A stretch of 64,000 bases of DNA from Desulforegula conservatrix Mb1Pa (GCF_000426225.1 NZ_AUEY01000016.1:1-64000), one strand, 5' to 3'. Positions 7,411 through 16,058 are shown, numbered from the stretch's first letter. Notes: a model not told the origin generated them from the sequence alone. Numbers and translations are program-made.

Positions 7411-7572
7411 ATTTCAAAGTAGTGCCAAAGCTCGCGCCGATTTTTGCCCAAAAACCAAAAGTGGTGCCAAAGCTCGATTTTAACCCGAATCCCACTAAAA
7501 CCCAGCAAATCCCGGCACTTCCCACATATTTTCAGCTATATCCTATGGTGCCAAAGCATTTGCTGGGTCACA
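7411..7572. repeat. Phage end with three transposase-type binding repeats
   Basis: GTGCCAAAGC occurs at 7422-7431, 7464-7473 and 7548-7557, all in the same orientation and spaced 42 and 84 bases apart. The first two share the longer core AAAGTRGTGCCAAAGCTCG. The last copy lies 15 bases from the terminal CACA at 7569-7572. This arrangement resembles the L1-L3 sites that Mu transposase binds at the phage left end. Confidence 0.75.
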
Positions 7573-7612
7573 CTTTTTTCAAAAAGCGACCCGCCGGAGG
7601 CCGCTTTTTATT
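7573..7612 (+). repeat. Host hairpin repeat interrupted by prophage
   Basis: CTTTTTTCAAAAAGCGACCC followed by GCCGGAGGC matches the right part of the host module that elsewhere begins GCGGAGC (9655, 27259, 38632, 54856). The missing left part is taken to lie at the far end of the prophage. Confidence 0.65.
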
Positions 7613-7782
7613 AAAAGTATTAGTTCGTTTCCCAAAAACTTCATGTTGTTTAATATCCGTATTCGGGAATCAGATATAGATACCTTTTATAAGCGATATT
7701 TGAGTACAAAACGGATAATCCAGCAAATCCAAAAGTTTTTTGCCAAGCTTTTTTTCAAAAAAGCGATCTTTACCAGTTGCTT

Positions 7783-7835
7783 AATAATTATGAATAATGG
7801 GAACTTAAAGTCCCCATTTATAGTTCATAATTATT
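7783..7835. terminator. Long AT-rich hairpin after the chemotaxis receptor gene
   Basis: AATAATTATGAA and TTCATAATTATT form a perfect 12-bp outer stem; inside, AATGGGAACTT pairs with AAGTCCCCATT with one bulge. It lies 25 bases past the leftward receptor gene and probably ends its transcript. Confidence 0.55.
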
Positions 7836-7859
7836 GTATCAAATCAATAGATCACATAA

Positions 7860-9338
7860 TTATTTCCCAACGATCTTTGTTGTTCTCTGAAGCTCTTCCG
7901 CAATTTCAGCCAGAATCTTTGAAGATTCGACTATTTCTTCAAGCTCGTGTTCAACTGTGGAAACTGAATTTACAAGAATTTCAGCACCTGTTGCTATGTG
8001 ATCACTTTTTCTTGCCGAATCCGATGTGATCGATGCAATGCTTCTGATAGTGTCGCTTTGAGAAGTCAGGTTCTCATGAATGTAAACCTGCATTTTGCTG
8101 ATTGTATCAATTATTTTTTCAATCTCGTTATTTTTGGTAACAACCTTTCCAACTGTATCATCATTAACCTTGATTCTTCCGTGAATCTCGCCAGTGGCTT
8201 CCCTTGTCTTTATGGAAAGATTCTTGATTTCATCTGCGACAACGGCAAAGCCTCTTCCTGCTTCTCCGGCCCTTGCTGCCTCTATGGTTGCATTCAAGGC
8301 AAGCAGATTTGTCTGGTCGGATATATCTCTAATCATTTCAGTGACTTTGCTTATTTCTATACTGCTCTGACGAAGGTCTGATATCAGTGCTTCGGCTTCT
8401 TTTGTTTCGTGGACAGCCTTATCAGCAACCTTTGAAGCATCTTCAACCTTTGTAAGTACAGATTGGAGCGACTGAGCGGCTTTTTCAATGGAAATCGAAA
8501 CATCCTGGAGATTAGCATTTATTTCAGAAGTGTTGCCAGAAACGATTCTGCTCTGGCCGGAAGCTTCCTGGAATCCACCTGCTATATTTGATCCGCTTTC
8601 TTCCAGTTTTTTGGATTCAGAGTTGAGAAGATCTGCCTGGGATGACATTCTTTCAAATGCAATTTTTAATTGGCTTGCTGTTTTTTCAAGTTCTATCTGG
8701 GATTTTTTTTGCTCTTCAACTGATTCAAGCTGCTTTTCAATAGCCTCGTTTTGTTCGTCTTTTGCTTTTAATCTGTCCTTTTCAACAATATAAAGGATGA
8801 GAGTCAAGGCTAATACTTGTTTTATGAAATTTTCAGTCCTGAAGGCAACAAGTTGCATCTGATCATAATCAAGGATGTTAAAATCCATGCCTTTTGCTTT
8901 CATGATTTTAAGGGCTATTATTTGAAGTATGGATAGGCAGGCCCAAGTCAAGGCGCTTTTATTCCCGTGTAGAAGCACTGCAATCAGAGGAACCGACATC
9001 AACCAGTAAATTGACGAAGAATTAATGCCACCAGAAAAAATATTGTACACGCTCATGTATAGAAATAATGATGAAATCAGGGCCTCAGTCGCAAATTTGA
9101 GAGATTTTGTAAGCTTGAGGGCGAAGGCGCAGGCAAATATGAGAAACATGGCCAGAACAATATTGCCAATAAGAATTGTCTGATGCTCTTTTATCCATTT
9201 AATGATTGTTATAAGAAAGAATGGCTGAAGGAGAAAACAGGCTGATACCAGAAGTTTAGCCTTTCGCCTTATTTCTGCTTCAGAGGTCAGTTCTTCAGGG
9301 ACAAACCAGTTAATCAGCTGAGCATAAAAATTCGACAT
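7860..9338 (-). CDS. Methyl-accepting chemotaxis protein
   Basis: A 492-residue transducer. The N-terminal 190 residues hold about six hydrophobic segments (for example [20 protein letters not shown]) with no large periplasmic loop, so the sensor is membrane-embedded. A coiled coil follows (about 200-230) and then the conserved signalling tip around residues 340-380 ([20 protein letters not shown]), which binds CheA and CheW. Methylation helices flank the tip. No HAMP domain is evident. AAGGA stands before the ATG. It is a single gene between the prophage and a repeat-filled spacer; its ligand is unknown. Confidence 0.9.
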   Translation of the reverse strand: MSNFYAQLINWFVPEELTSEAEIRRKAKLLVSACFLLQPFFLITIIKWIKEHQTILIGNIVLAMFLIFACAFALKLTKSLKFATEALISSLFLYMSVYNIFSGGINSSSIYWLMSVPLIAVLLHGNKSALTWACLSILQIIALKIMKAKGMDFNILDYDQMQLVAFRTENFIKQVLALTLILYIVEKDRLKAKDEQNEAIEKQLESVEEQKKSQIELEKTASQLKIAFERMSSQADLLNSESKKLEESGSNIAGGFQEASGQSRIVSGNTSEINANLQDVSISIEKAAQSLQSVLTKVEDASKVADKAVHETKEAEALISDLRQSSIEISKVTEMIRDISDQTNLLALNATIEAARAGEAGRGFAVVADEIKNLSIKTREATGEIHGRIKVNDDTVGKVVTKNNEIEKIIDTISKMQVYIHENLTSQSDTIRSIASITSDSARKSDHIATGAEILVNSVSTVEHELEEIVESSKILAEIAEELQRTTKIVGK

Positions 9339-9540
9339 GATTCTAAATCCTTGGGGAATAGAGTTCTTACCTGGGTTTTAAAGAGAAACGTTGTTTTCAT
9401 ATCATAAAAAGAAACTAATTCAAAAAATAAACGTCAATTTAAATAAAAATTTTGTAACTATTTCCTATAATGACTTTTAATAGATTTTTTTTGAAAGAAG
9501 TTCTTCAAAAAAATGCAGTAAAATAAATGATGGACGAATT

Positions 9541-9897
9541 AATTTATGTGGTTATGCTCAATTCTCAGTAACATTTGAAAGTTCATGGGCTTAACATTTT
9601 TAAAACTCTAAAAATATCAGTTTTTTGCCTACTAACAAAACCATAAAGTTTTTGCGGAGCTTTTTACAAAAAGCAACCCGCTCGAGGCACTCCCCTATCA
9701 ACTTCAAAACAGCCGAAAGAATACGCTTCATCTGATTTTGGTCTATTGGGTTATAAAGCCTCGCCGGAGGCACTCGGCTTAACGTCGGATTACGGACAAT
9801 GGGCGTCCTAATCCGGCCTACGCATCACCCTTTTTTGATGGCAAATTAACCATAAAAGGCACTTCTTAACTGAAAATCAGGCAGAGCCACATTAATT
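9541..9897 (+). repeat. Composite ~350-bp repeat element, copy A
   Basis: About 355 bases closely match 54741-55098 (roughly nine in ten bases by eye). The ends are imperfect inverted repeats (ATGTGG-N4-GC-N3-ATT-N-TCAGT on one side and its complement on the other). Inside are a GCGGAGC/AAAAAGC hairpin module (about 9655-9690), a CGCCGGAGGC block and the 34-bp hairpin. No open frame of note. It fills the spacer between the chemotaxis and CoA-transferase genes. Confidence 0.75.
9784..9817 (+). repeat. 34-bp REP-type hairpin
   Basis: GTCGGATTA c GGAC, AATGGGC, GTCC TAATCCGGC. The inner pair GGAC/GTCC differs from GAGC/GCTC in other copies by two compensating changes; one outer mismatch. Confidence 0.75.
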
Positions 9898-9947
9898 TAT
9901 ATAATGAGAAGTTATTATGATAAAATTCTGTGGTTTTTGAAAGCCTT

Positions 9948-9974
9948 GGGGGAACTTTTTACAAAAGTTCCCCC
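9948..9974. terminator. Hairpin after CoA-transferase gene
   Basis: GGGGGAACTTTT and AAAAGTTCCCCC form a perfect 12-bp stem with a 3-base loop; T-runs in both strands make it a likely bidirectional terminator for the leftward CoA-transferase gene that ends at 10065. Confidence 0.6.
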
Positions 9975-10064
9975 ATAACCCAAAATGATTTGTTCCATAG
10001 ATTTAAACATTTAGCCGGATCATAGCTTTTTGCGAGCCTATTATACCCGGATCGTGCCGATCGA

Positions 10065-11414
10065 TCAGAAGGAATGCCCCCTTTTACCCCATAATCCCAT
10101 TTTATCAGCTTCTTTTATCATATCCTCCCTGAAGTCAGGATGACTTATGCTGATGAGGGCTTCGGCTCTTTCCTTTGTGTTTTTCCCTTTTAGCTGGACA
10201 ATGCCGTTTTCGCTTACCACATATTGAACTATTGATCGTGGAAGCGTAACAATGGCCCCTTGTGACAGAACGGGCCTGATAGTTGATTTGAGCTGGCCGT
10301 CTTTGTCGTTGAAGGTCGATTTCATGGCTATTATGCCTTTGCCGCCTCTTGAAAGGAATGCGCCGTATATGTAATCAAGTTGGCCACCTGTGCCTGAAAT
10401 CTGTTTGTGACCGGATGACTCCGAGCAGACCTGACCAGTGAGATCAATCTCAAGCGCATTGTTTATGGCAACGACATTGTCGTTCTGGGATATGATTTTT
10501 GCATCATTTATATAATCCACAGGATATGACGCGCAGGCCGGATTATTATTTAAAAAGTCGTAAAGCCTTTTTGTTCCCATTGCAAATGTGTATGTCATCT
10601 TGCCTTTGTCAGTATTTTTTTTGGCACCGGAAACGAGTCCTTTTTCATAAAGATCGGCAAACGAATCCACCATCATTTCTGTATGGACTCCCAGATCCGG
10701 AATTCCCATCTCTCCTATGATTCCTCCAATCAGATTGGGCAGACCTCCTATACCTAACTGAAGACAACAGCCCTCACGTATCTCATTTATGATGTAGGAC
10801 GCAATTTTTTTGTCTTCGTCCGAGGCCTGTTTCATGCTTGTTTCTGCAAGGGCAGGGTGCTCACCTTCGATTATATGATCTACTTTGGAAACATGAATAA
10901 ATTCCTGGTTACCTCCAAGGCATCTCGGAATGTTTTTATTGATTTCGACAATTATTTTTTTTGATTTGGATATTGCGGCAGAAGACATTGAATTGGAAAT
11001 GCCTATGTTGAAATTTCCGTTTTTACCCATGGGAGCGGCAGAAATGAATGCCACGTCGTAATCAATATACTTGCGTATTATATGCGGTCCCTGGTGATAG
11101 GTCATCGGAACGTAGCTGATAAGACCCTGTTCTCCAAGTCGTCTTGATACCGCGCTGAAATGCCAGTCACTGGTTGTTACTCTTTTCTGTTCAGGGTCAG
11201 CTTTTATTACTTCAGGTACTTTTATAAGGCATACCACTGAAAGTTTCAGATTTTCCAGTTCACCGTCCATTATTCGTTTTGATAGTGCAAGATCCAGGGA
11301 GTGAGGAAAGAGTGTGAATTCACTGTAATAAATGTTGTCTCCTGTTTTGACCATGGCCGCAGCTTCTTTGGCTGTAATCACTTTATTCTTGTATGACTGT
11401 TGATGAATATTCAT
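10065..11414 (-). CDS. Acetyl-CoA hydrolase/CoA-transferase family protein
   Basis: A 449-residue family I CoA-transferase of the acetyl-CoA hydrolase / 4-hydroxybutyrate or butyryl-CoA:acetate transferase type. Residue Glu246 in GVHTEMMVD is the likely catalytic glutamate that forms the CoA thioester. Glycine-rich stretches (LQLGIGGLPNLIGG, GTGGQLDYIYGA) fit the two-domain fold. It would exchange CoA between acetate and another short acyl group in fermentation or fatty-acid use. GGAGG lies 7 bases before the ATG. It stands alone, so the partner acid cannot be named from context. Confidence 0.87.
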   Translation of the reverse strand: MNIHQQSYKNKVITAKEAAAMVKTGDNIYYSEFTLFPHSLDLALSKRIMDGELENLKLSVVCLIKVPEVIKADPEQKRVTTSDWHFSAVSRRLGEQGLISYVPMTYHQGPHIIRKYIDYDVAFISAAPMGKNGNFNIGISNSMSSAAISKSKKIIVEINKNIPRCLGGNQEFIHVSKVDHIIEGEHPALAETSMKQASDEDKKIASYIINEIREGCCLQLGIGGLPNLIGGIIGEMGIPDLGVHTEMMVDSFADLYEKGLVSGAKKNTDKGKMTYTFAMGTKRLYDFLNNNPACASYPVDYINDAKIISQNDNVVAINNALEIDLTGQVCSESSGHKQISGTGGQLDYIYGAFLSRGGKGIIAMKSTFNDKDGQLKSTIRPVLSQGAIVTLPRSIVQYVVSENGIVQLKGKNTKERAEALISISHPDFREDMIKEADKMGLWGKRGHSF

Positions 11415-11686
11415 GTAAATCCTCCTTCATAAAACAGATAAAACCATGGAACGTAAATTTGAAAATGCCGAATCAGGGCTGGAAAATCTGATGTCAGCAA
11501 TATCAGCAACATTGTTTTCATGCCAAAGATAGCATTAAGCGTGCCATCTGGTTCATTGATGGCAAATGAGAGTGGAGTTGTGATTGCGGTGTTATTTAAG
11601 CATTGTATTATTTGAAATGATGTAACCATATTTTACAATCTGTAAAACAGGGTAGATGTAGCTCTGGAGTCGGTTCCTGATTTGGG

Positions 11687-11723
11687 AAAACTGCATCCGG
11701 CTTTTAAAACCGGACGCAGTTTT
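11687..11723. terminator. Terminator after octaheme cytochrome gene
   Basis: AAAACTGCATCCGG pairs with CCGGACGCAGTTTT (one mismatch) around a 9-base loop; the symmetric A/T ends make it usable in both directions. It lies just past the stop of the leftward cytochrome gene. Confidence 0.65.
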
Positions 11724-11733
11724 CTTCTAAAAG

Positions 11734-13134
11734 CTATTTCTTGTTTTTGGTATCCTCAGCTGCAATAGGGATGGGCGGTATTGTGGTTCCTGTCGCATTC
11801 GGATAGTTTTCAAATTTAGCAGCTTTTTTGTTTTCTTTTATGAGTTCTCCAGCTTCATGCATCAGTAGATTGAAGCGTTTCTTGCATTCATAAAAACCAT
11901 GCCACCAGGCGTAATCAGGAGCCATCATGGCTGTTCCCATTCTTGCTCGCCTACCTTCATGGTGCCAGAGTTCATAAAATTCGGTTTCAAGTGACTCGTC
12001 GAACTGCTTGGAAGAGTCAAGGAGGCCTTTTTCATAAAGGCTCTCCATCATTTCCTTGGCTGGTTTGAAGTATACATTGTTGTATTCGTCAATGACCTTG
12101 TCCAGCTTGCTGTAATGGGCGTCGACCCATGTAGCTCCATGGCACTGCTGACAGACTTCCTTCATCTTGGTTCTTTCTTCTTTCCAGCTTGTTTTTGCAG
12201 GGAAGGCCTTGAATTCCTCGGGTCTTATGGACATATTGGTCTGTAGTTCCCAGGAAAGCCTTTCCGTAACATCGTGGGTGGTCTTGGTCTTGCCGGAGCC
12301 TGACATATGGCATGAAGAACAAGTAGGCGCCCTATAGTCAACTCCAGGCGTCCACATTCCAGGAGGAGAATCCCATTTGAATTTGTTGCCTGTCGCATCG
12401 TAGATGTCGCCGTGCTTTGATTCCTTGTAGATTTCTATCTGTGGATGATCAGGGCCTAAATGGCATTGACCGCAGGCCTCTGGCTTTCTTGCCTCTTCAA
12501 TTGAAAACTGGTGTCTTGAATGGCAGCTTGTGCAACTACCCTTGCTTCCGTCGGGGTTGACTCTGCCGACGCCCACATTAGGCCAAGTATCCGGGTCAAG
12601 CTCACCTTCTTTCATGGCTATTACTGTGCCATGACAGTGATTGCAGCCCGCATTTCTTTCAGTGTTGCTGTTCAGTCCCTGTTTGAGCCAAGGGTCGACC
12701 TTCCACATGATTTCGACTGTATTGGCATGTTTGCTGATACTGTACTGTTTTGCTTCGTCAGGATGGCATCTTGAGCAGTCTTTTGGCGTAACAATGCCGG
12801 AAATAGGCACTTTCAGGGATGAGGGCGCATAAGGTGCATCAGGTTTTCCGTATTGCTTGTCATGTTTGGCGCTGATGTCTGTGTCGCCTGGTTCTGCCTT
12901 GTGGCAGTCATAGCATGTGATTCCTGCATTTGCGTGACGACTGGAGGCCCAATCTGAAACTATGCCTGGATGTTCCTTCTGGTGACACTGGATACAGGCC
13001 GATGCTTCAGGAGGCATGCTTCTTTCAAGATTGAACGACTTTATTTTTGAAAAATTGTCAGCGCCGACAAGGACTGCAAACCCCAGGCATAAGAAACATG
13101 AAACAATACCGGTTTTCAATTTGAAGAAACGCAT
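11734..13134 (-). CDS. Octaheme cytochrome c, hydroxylamine oxidoreductase (HAO) family
   Basis: A 466-residue exported protein: a signal peptide (residues 1-25, GIVSCFLCLGFAVLVGA) and eight CxxCH heme sites (CIQCH, CYDCH, CSRCH, CNHCH, CTSCH, CGQCH, CSSCH, CQQCH). Number and spacing match HAO-family octaheme proteins, including the C-terminal block HHEGRRARMGTAMMAPDY. In anaerobes, members of this family linked to a NapC/NrfH-type protein are thought to reduce nitrite or hydroxylamine, the reverse of nitrifier HAO. That partner lies 38 bases upstream. Whether the P460 crosslinking tyrosine is present needs an alignment. Confidence 0.85.
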   Translation of the reverse strand: MRFFKLKTGIVSCFLCLGFAVLVGADNFSKIKSFNLERSMPPEASACIQCHQKEHPGIVSDWASSRHANAGITCYDCHKAEPGDTDISAKHDKQYGKPDAPYAPSSLKVPISGIVTPKDCSRCHPDEAKQYSISKHANTVEIMWKVDPWLKQGLNSNTERNAGCNHCHGTVIAMKEGELDPDTWPNVGVGRVNPDGSKGSCTSCHSRHQFSIEEARKPEACGQCHLGPDHPQIEIYKESKHGDIYDATGNKFKWDSPPGMWTPGVDYRAPTCSSCHMSGSGKTKTTHDVTERLSWELQTNMSIRPEEFKAFPAKTSWKEERTKMKEVCQQCHGATWVDAHYSKLDKVIDEYNNVYFKPAKEMMESLYEKGLLDSSKQFDESLETEFYELWHHEGRRARMGTAMMAPDYAWWHGFYECKKRFNLLMHEAGELIKENKKAAKFENYPNATGTTIPPIPIAAEDTKNKK

Positions 13135-13172
13135 TTCTTCCTCCTTAATATTTGCGTGATGATTTTAAAAAA

Positions 13173-13694
13173 TCAATTATTAGCTTTGAACAGACTCTTT
13201 TGTTTATGAACCAGATTTCGATGGCATAGAAAACAGCTTTTGCCTTTGCCGTTATCCCCAAAAATTGCGGAACGATGAGCCAGCATTGCACCTCTTTTTT
13301 CAGAAATATACAGGATGTTCTGATGACATTTAAGGCAGTTTTCATTGGTCATGCTTGAATACACAATTTCTCGCCTCTTGGTGGAATCGTATGGCTCACC
13401 AAAAAAATGACCCCAGAAGTCCTTGATTCCGTGTTTTGTTTTGGAAAAAAAGAAGTTCACTGTCTGTTCAGGAGGCGGAAGATGACAGTCTATGCAGCTG
13501 GCTGTGAATCCCTTGGAGTTGGATGCGTGGGATGATGTTCTCCATGCCTCCACGGCTGGTTTGATTTCATGGCAAGAGGCGCAGAATGCCGGAGTTGAAG
13601 TGTCAACCATGATTTTGTACCCAAGATTCATCAATGGGAACATCGACAATGCAATTAAGAATATTATAATGGAAAACCAGATCAGTTTCTTCAT
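13173..13694 (-). CDS. NapC/NrfH-type tetraheme quinol dehydrogenase
   Basis: A 173-residue membrane-anchored cytochrome: one transmembrane helix (residues 4-26), then four heme motifs CASCH, CIDCH, CLKCH and CFLCH. This is the NapC/NirT/NrfH family, which takes electrons from menaquinol and passes them to a periplasmic multiheme partner. The partner is the octaheme protein just downstream in the same direction; the pair resembles the cycX-hao arrangement of epsilonproteobacteria. The gene starts ATGAAGAAAC at 13694 with GAGGATG upstream. The promoter should lie in 13695-13930. Confidence 0.85.
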   Translation of the reverse strand: MKKLIWFSIIIFLIALSMFPLMNLGYKIMVDTSTPAFCASCHEIKPAVEAWRTSSHASNSKGFTASCIDCHLPPPEQTVNFFFSKTKHGIKDFWGHFFGEPYDSTKRREIVYSSMTNENCLKCHQNILYISEKRGAMLAHRSAIFGDNGKGKSCFLCHRNLVHKQKSLFKANN

Positions 13695-13930
13695 TTACAT
13701 CCTCTGGCAGAGTGTTTGTGTTAGTTTTATTGCAGGGAAAGTTATTTTGGCTTGTCTGGAACGTATTAGTGGGACTAAAATAGTTATATCGAATATTATT
13801 ATTCGTTTCGGACGGTTTTATAAAGAAAAAAATGTCATGTGGTGCGAAGCAGAAGCAAAAAAATGTCATTTTGATTTGGTCTGCGGCTCTGCTTAACATA
13901 GCTGTCCGCTAATTTGCCAGAACCATTTCG

Positions 13931-14584
13931 GTGCTGGATTATAAACAATTGAATGGTTTAAATAACGGTGATGATTTTCAAATGGATGACATATTAACTG
14001 CGGGCCAGTCCGGTGATGCCGGAACAAGAGTATTCAGCCTTTGTTTTGTTTGTGTTTTTCTTGTTGTTCTGATTTTTTCGATGGATATGGCGATCCCTCT
14101 TGGGGTTGCCATGGGGGTTCCATATCTGGTTGCTGTACTGATTGCTCTCAAGTCTCCAGGTAAAAAATTAACAGTTATCATAACCGTAATCTGTTCTTTA
14201 CTTACGATCGGCGCATTTTTATATAAACCGGCTGTTGCAGAGATGTGGAAGGCTGTTTTTAACAGGGCGATTGCCTTGTTCTCTATCTGGGTGACTGCCA
14301 TACTTGGGCTTCAAAAGAAAAATATTGAGGAAAAACAAGATGCCGCCCTTCGCCAGCGTGAAAAGGCACTGGAAGAAGTACGGATACTAAGCGGACTCCT
14401 GCCTATCTGCTCTTCATGCAAAAAGATCAGGGATGATAAAGGCTACTGGACCCAGATAGAATTTTACATAAAAGAACATTCAGAGGCGGATTTCACACAC
14501 GGAATTTGTCCTGAATGCACAAAAGAGCTTTATCCTGAATTCTACGAAAAAAAGTATGGCTCGGGCAAAGGTTCTGAGATCTGA
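13931..14584 (+). CDS. Membrane protein with C-terminal Cys-rich (CxxC-CxxC) domain
   Basis: About 217 residues. Four hydrophobic segments (residues 35-130) precede a short coiled coil (KQDAALRQREKALEEVRIL) and a domain with paired cysteines: LLPICSSCKKIRDDKGYW, then GICPECTKELYPEF. This last domain is often attached to sensor kinases and response regulators in deltaproteobacteria, but no kinase or cyclase output is present here. The GTG start at 13931 has a poor ribosome site; an ATG at 13982 is an alternative. It is divergent from the cytochrome pair and may sense redox state; this is inference. Confidence 0.65.
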   Translation: MLDYKQLNGLNNGDDFQMDDILTAGQSGDAGTRVFSLCFVCVFLVVLIFSMDMAIPLGVAMGVPYLVAVLIALKSPGKKLTVIITVICSLLTIGAFLYKPAVAEMWKAVFNRAIALFSIWVTAILGLQKKNIEEKQDAALRQREKALEEVRILSGLLPICSSCKKIRDDKGYWTQIEFYIKEHSEADFTHGICPECTKELYPEFYEKKYGSGKGSEI

Positions 14585-14647
14585 TTATATTTTGCCATGT
14601 TCCCCTTAGATGTTGAAAAGCGATATAATAAACCTTGTCAATAATTG

Positions 14648-14777
14648 ATGGTCTCGCAAAAAGCCCCAAAAAGGCGCCGCGTCATACCGGACTTGACCCG
14701 GTATCCATTTTTTTCAGCTACTTATGGATTCAGGCCTGCGCCGGAATGACGGGAATCGGACTTTTAGCGGCCTTGTC
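14648..14777 (+). repeat. MITE-like element (GATGG..GTC family), copy 1
   Basis: Ends GATGGTCTCGCAAAAAG and CGGCCTTGTC with internal GTCATACCGGACTTGACCC and GCGCCGGAATGACGGGAATC palindromes. No clear flanking duplication. Confidence 0.8.
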
Positions 14778-14807
14778 AATAAATGCCTCCGTATATTGAT
14801 ATTCTTC

Positions 14808-15356
14808 TTATATCCAGAACTCAGGATATTTCCTGCTTTTCGAGATGTTGTTTATTATAAGAGCGACAGCCAAAAGAAGCATGGCTCCTGCGCCGGCAGG
14901 AAAAAATACATATAGAAATCCGAGCGCCTTTATTTTTTCGCCTCCTGTGACTGCAATCAGGGCAGTTGCTCCTCCTGGCGGGTGGAGGGTTTTTGTTGCA
15001 TGCATAACTGCTATGGCTGTCGCAACTGAAATTCCTGAGCTCAACCACATCGGATCTGGTATCAGCTTGAGAGTCGTGACACCTATTAATGCTGAAATCA
15101 TATGACCGCCAATGACATTTCTTGGCTGGGCAAGCGGACTTTTTATTGCTCCGTAAACAAGAACTGCAGAAGCCCCGAAGGATCCAATGAGCATCACAAG
15201 GTCTGATGGCACGAAAAATCTGTAGTGAACGATTCCTACCAAGGAGATCCCAAGAAAAGCGCCGATCCATGACCATAATATTTCCGCAATACTGACCCTG
15301 GGAGGGCTCTTGGTTACGCCTTTCATTTTAGTAAAATAACTCCGAATCAAACTCAT
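14808..15356 (-). CDS. HPP-family integral membrane protein
   Basis: A 182-residue protein with four to five hydrophobic segments and the family signature LHPPGGATAL (His125-Pro126-Pro127) before the last membrane span. Plant and cyanobacterial HPP proteins have been linked to nitrite transport. It is fused by a 4-base overlap (ATGA) to the upstream CBS gene, a common pair; in many bacteria the two domains are one polypeptide. Lying near the octaheme cytochrome and Hcp, it could move nitrite or another small anion, but this is inference from context. Confidence 0.85.
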   Translation of the reverse strand: MSLIRSYFTKMKGVTKSPPRVSIAEILWSWIGAFLGISLVGIVHYRFFVPSDLVMLIGSFGASAVLVYGAIKSPLAQPRNVIGGHMISALIGVTTLKLIPDPMWLSSGISVATAIAVMHATKTLHPPGGATALIAVTGGEKIKALGFLYVFFPAGAGAMLLLAVALIINNISKSRKYPEFWI

Positions 15357-15964
15357 TGATTTGTCCTTAAAGTATAAGCCCTGACGAGATCAGTCCTTGA
15401 TATTATTCCCACAAGCCTGTTTTTTTCGTCAGTCACAGGAAGCCTGTTTATTTTATGGATGTTCATCAACGCAGACAGTCTGAAAAGGGGCGTTTCCGCG
15501 TGACAGCTTATTGCAGGGTAGGCCATGATGTCGCCCGCCTTTTCTGCATTTATGGTGGAAGATAGGCATCCTTTGTTGCCAAGGCATTCTGAAATTACTG
15601 ACATGAAATTTTGAGGCAAAGATGTGACCATTCTGCGCAGAAAATCCTTTTCAGAAATCACACCAATGATTGTCATGTCCTGCGCAACGACAGGAACACC
15701 AGAGACGTCGAATTTTGCCATAAGCTTCGCAACTTCAATAAGGCAAGTGTCCCTGCCGACTGAAATAACTTCCCTGGTCATGATGTCACTTGCCTTAACA
15801 GAATGTTCATATCGATGTATGGCATGGCCGTAAGCTTTAAGATAAAGCTCTCTGAAGTCGGATAAAGATATGTCAAGATAGCCATCTATTTCCTTCATGG
15901 CCTCATAAACGTCTTCGTCTGAAATTTCAGGAGCTTTGATTCTTTCTTCGTGATTCACCGGCAT
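15353..15964 (-). CDS. CBS-domain protein partnered with HPP membrane protein
   Basis: A 203-residue cytoplasmic protein. The N-terminal 55 residues are acidic and helical; two CBS motifs follow (about 60-120, VKASDIMTREVISVGRDTC; and 140-200, AGDIMAYPAISCHAETPLF). CBS pairs bind adenosine ligands and gate enzymes or channels. The stop overlaps the HPP gene start, so it probably regulates that membrane protein. GGAG stands before the ATG. A perfect palindrome upstream (16037-16058) may be its operator. Confidence 0.85.
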   Translation of the reverse strand: MPVNHEERIKAPEISDEDVYEAMKEIDGYLDISLSDFRELYLKAYGHAIHRYEHSVKASDIMTREVISVGRDTCLIEVAKLMAKFDVSGVPVVAQDMTIIGVISEKDFLRRMVTSLPQNFMSVISECLGNKGCLSSTINAEKAGDIMAYPAISCHAETPLFRLSALMNIHKINRLPVTDEKNRLVGIISRTDLVRAYTLRTNQ

Positions 15965-16036
15965 TTGTTGCTCCGTGTTTTATCTGTATTTGTCCTGATT
16001 CATTTTTATTTCTGATTGGCTATGTTACTACTAAGT

Positions 16037-16058
16037 TTGGAATAATTTATTATTCCAA
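16037..16058. promoter_or_regulatory. Perfect 10+10 bp palindrome upstream of CBS-HPP operon
   Basis: TTGGAATAAT, two T, ATTATTCCAA. It stands 73 bases before the CBS start in an AT-rich stretch, the size and symmetry expected for a dimeric regulator's operator. The regulator is not known. Confidence 0.5.

Larger units (their letters stand above)
1..7572. mobile_element. Mu-like transposable prophage, repressor-side end (partial)
   Basis: The segment carries the Mu lysogeny and transposition block in mirror orientation: repressor (+) at the right, then leftward Ner-like protein, transposase A and ATPase B, followed by closely packed small early genes. The right boundary is inferred from three copies of GTGCCAAAGC (7422, 7464, 7548), which look like transposase-binding end sites, and from a terminal CACA ending at 7572 (TGTG in phage orientation). 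From 7573 the sequence matches the right half of a host hairpin repeat found elsewhere in the window. The structural genes and the other phage end lie beyond the left edge. Whether the phage is functional cannot be judged here. Confidence 0.88.

Noticed and set aside
7362-7679. Rightward open frame after the repressor
   Set aside because: It spans the transposase-binding repeats and crosses the phage-host junction; composition is not protein-like.
11411-11629. Leftward 72-codon frame before the CoA-transferase
   Set aside because: No ribosome site and unusual composition; it probably covers the CoA-transferase leader.
13603-13899. Leftward frame overlapping the start of the tetraheme gene
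   Set aside because: Wrong frame against a gene with heme motifs; promoter region.
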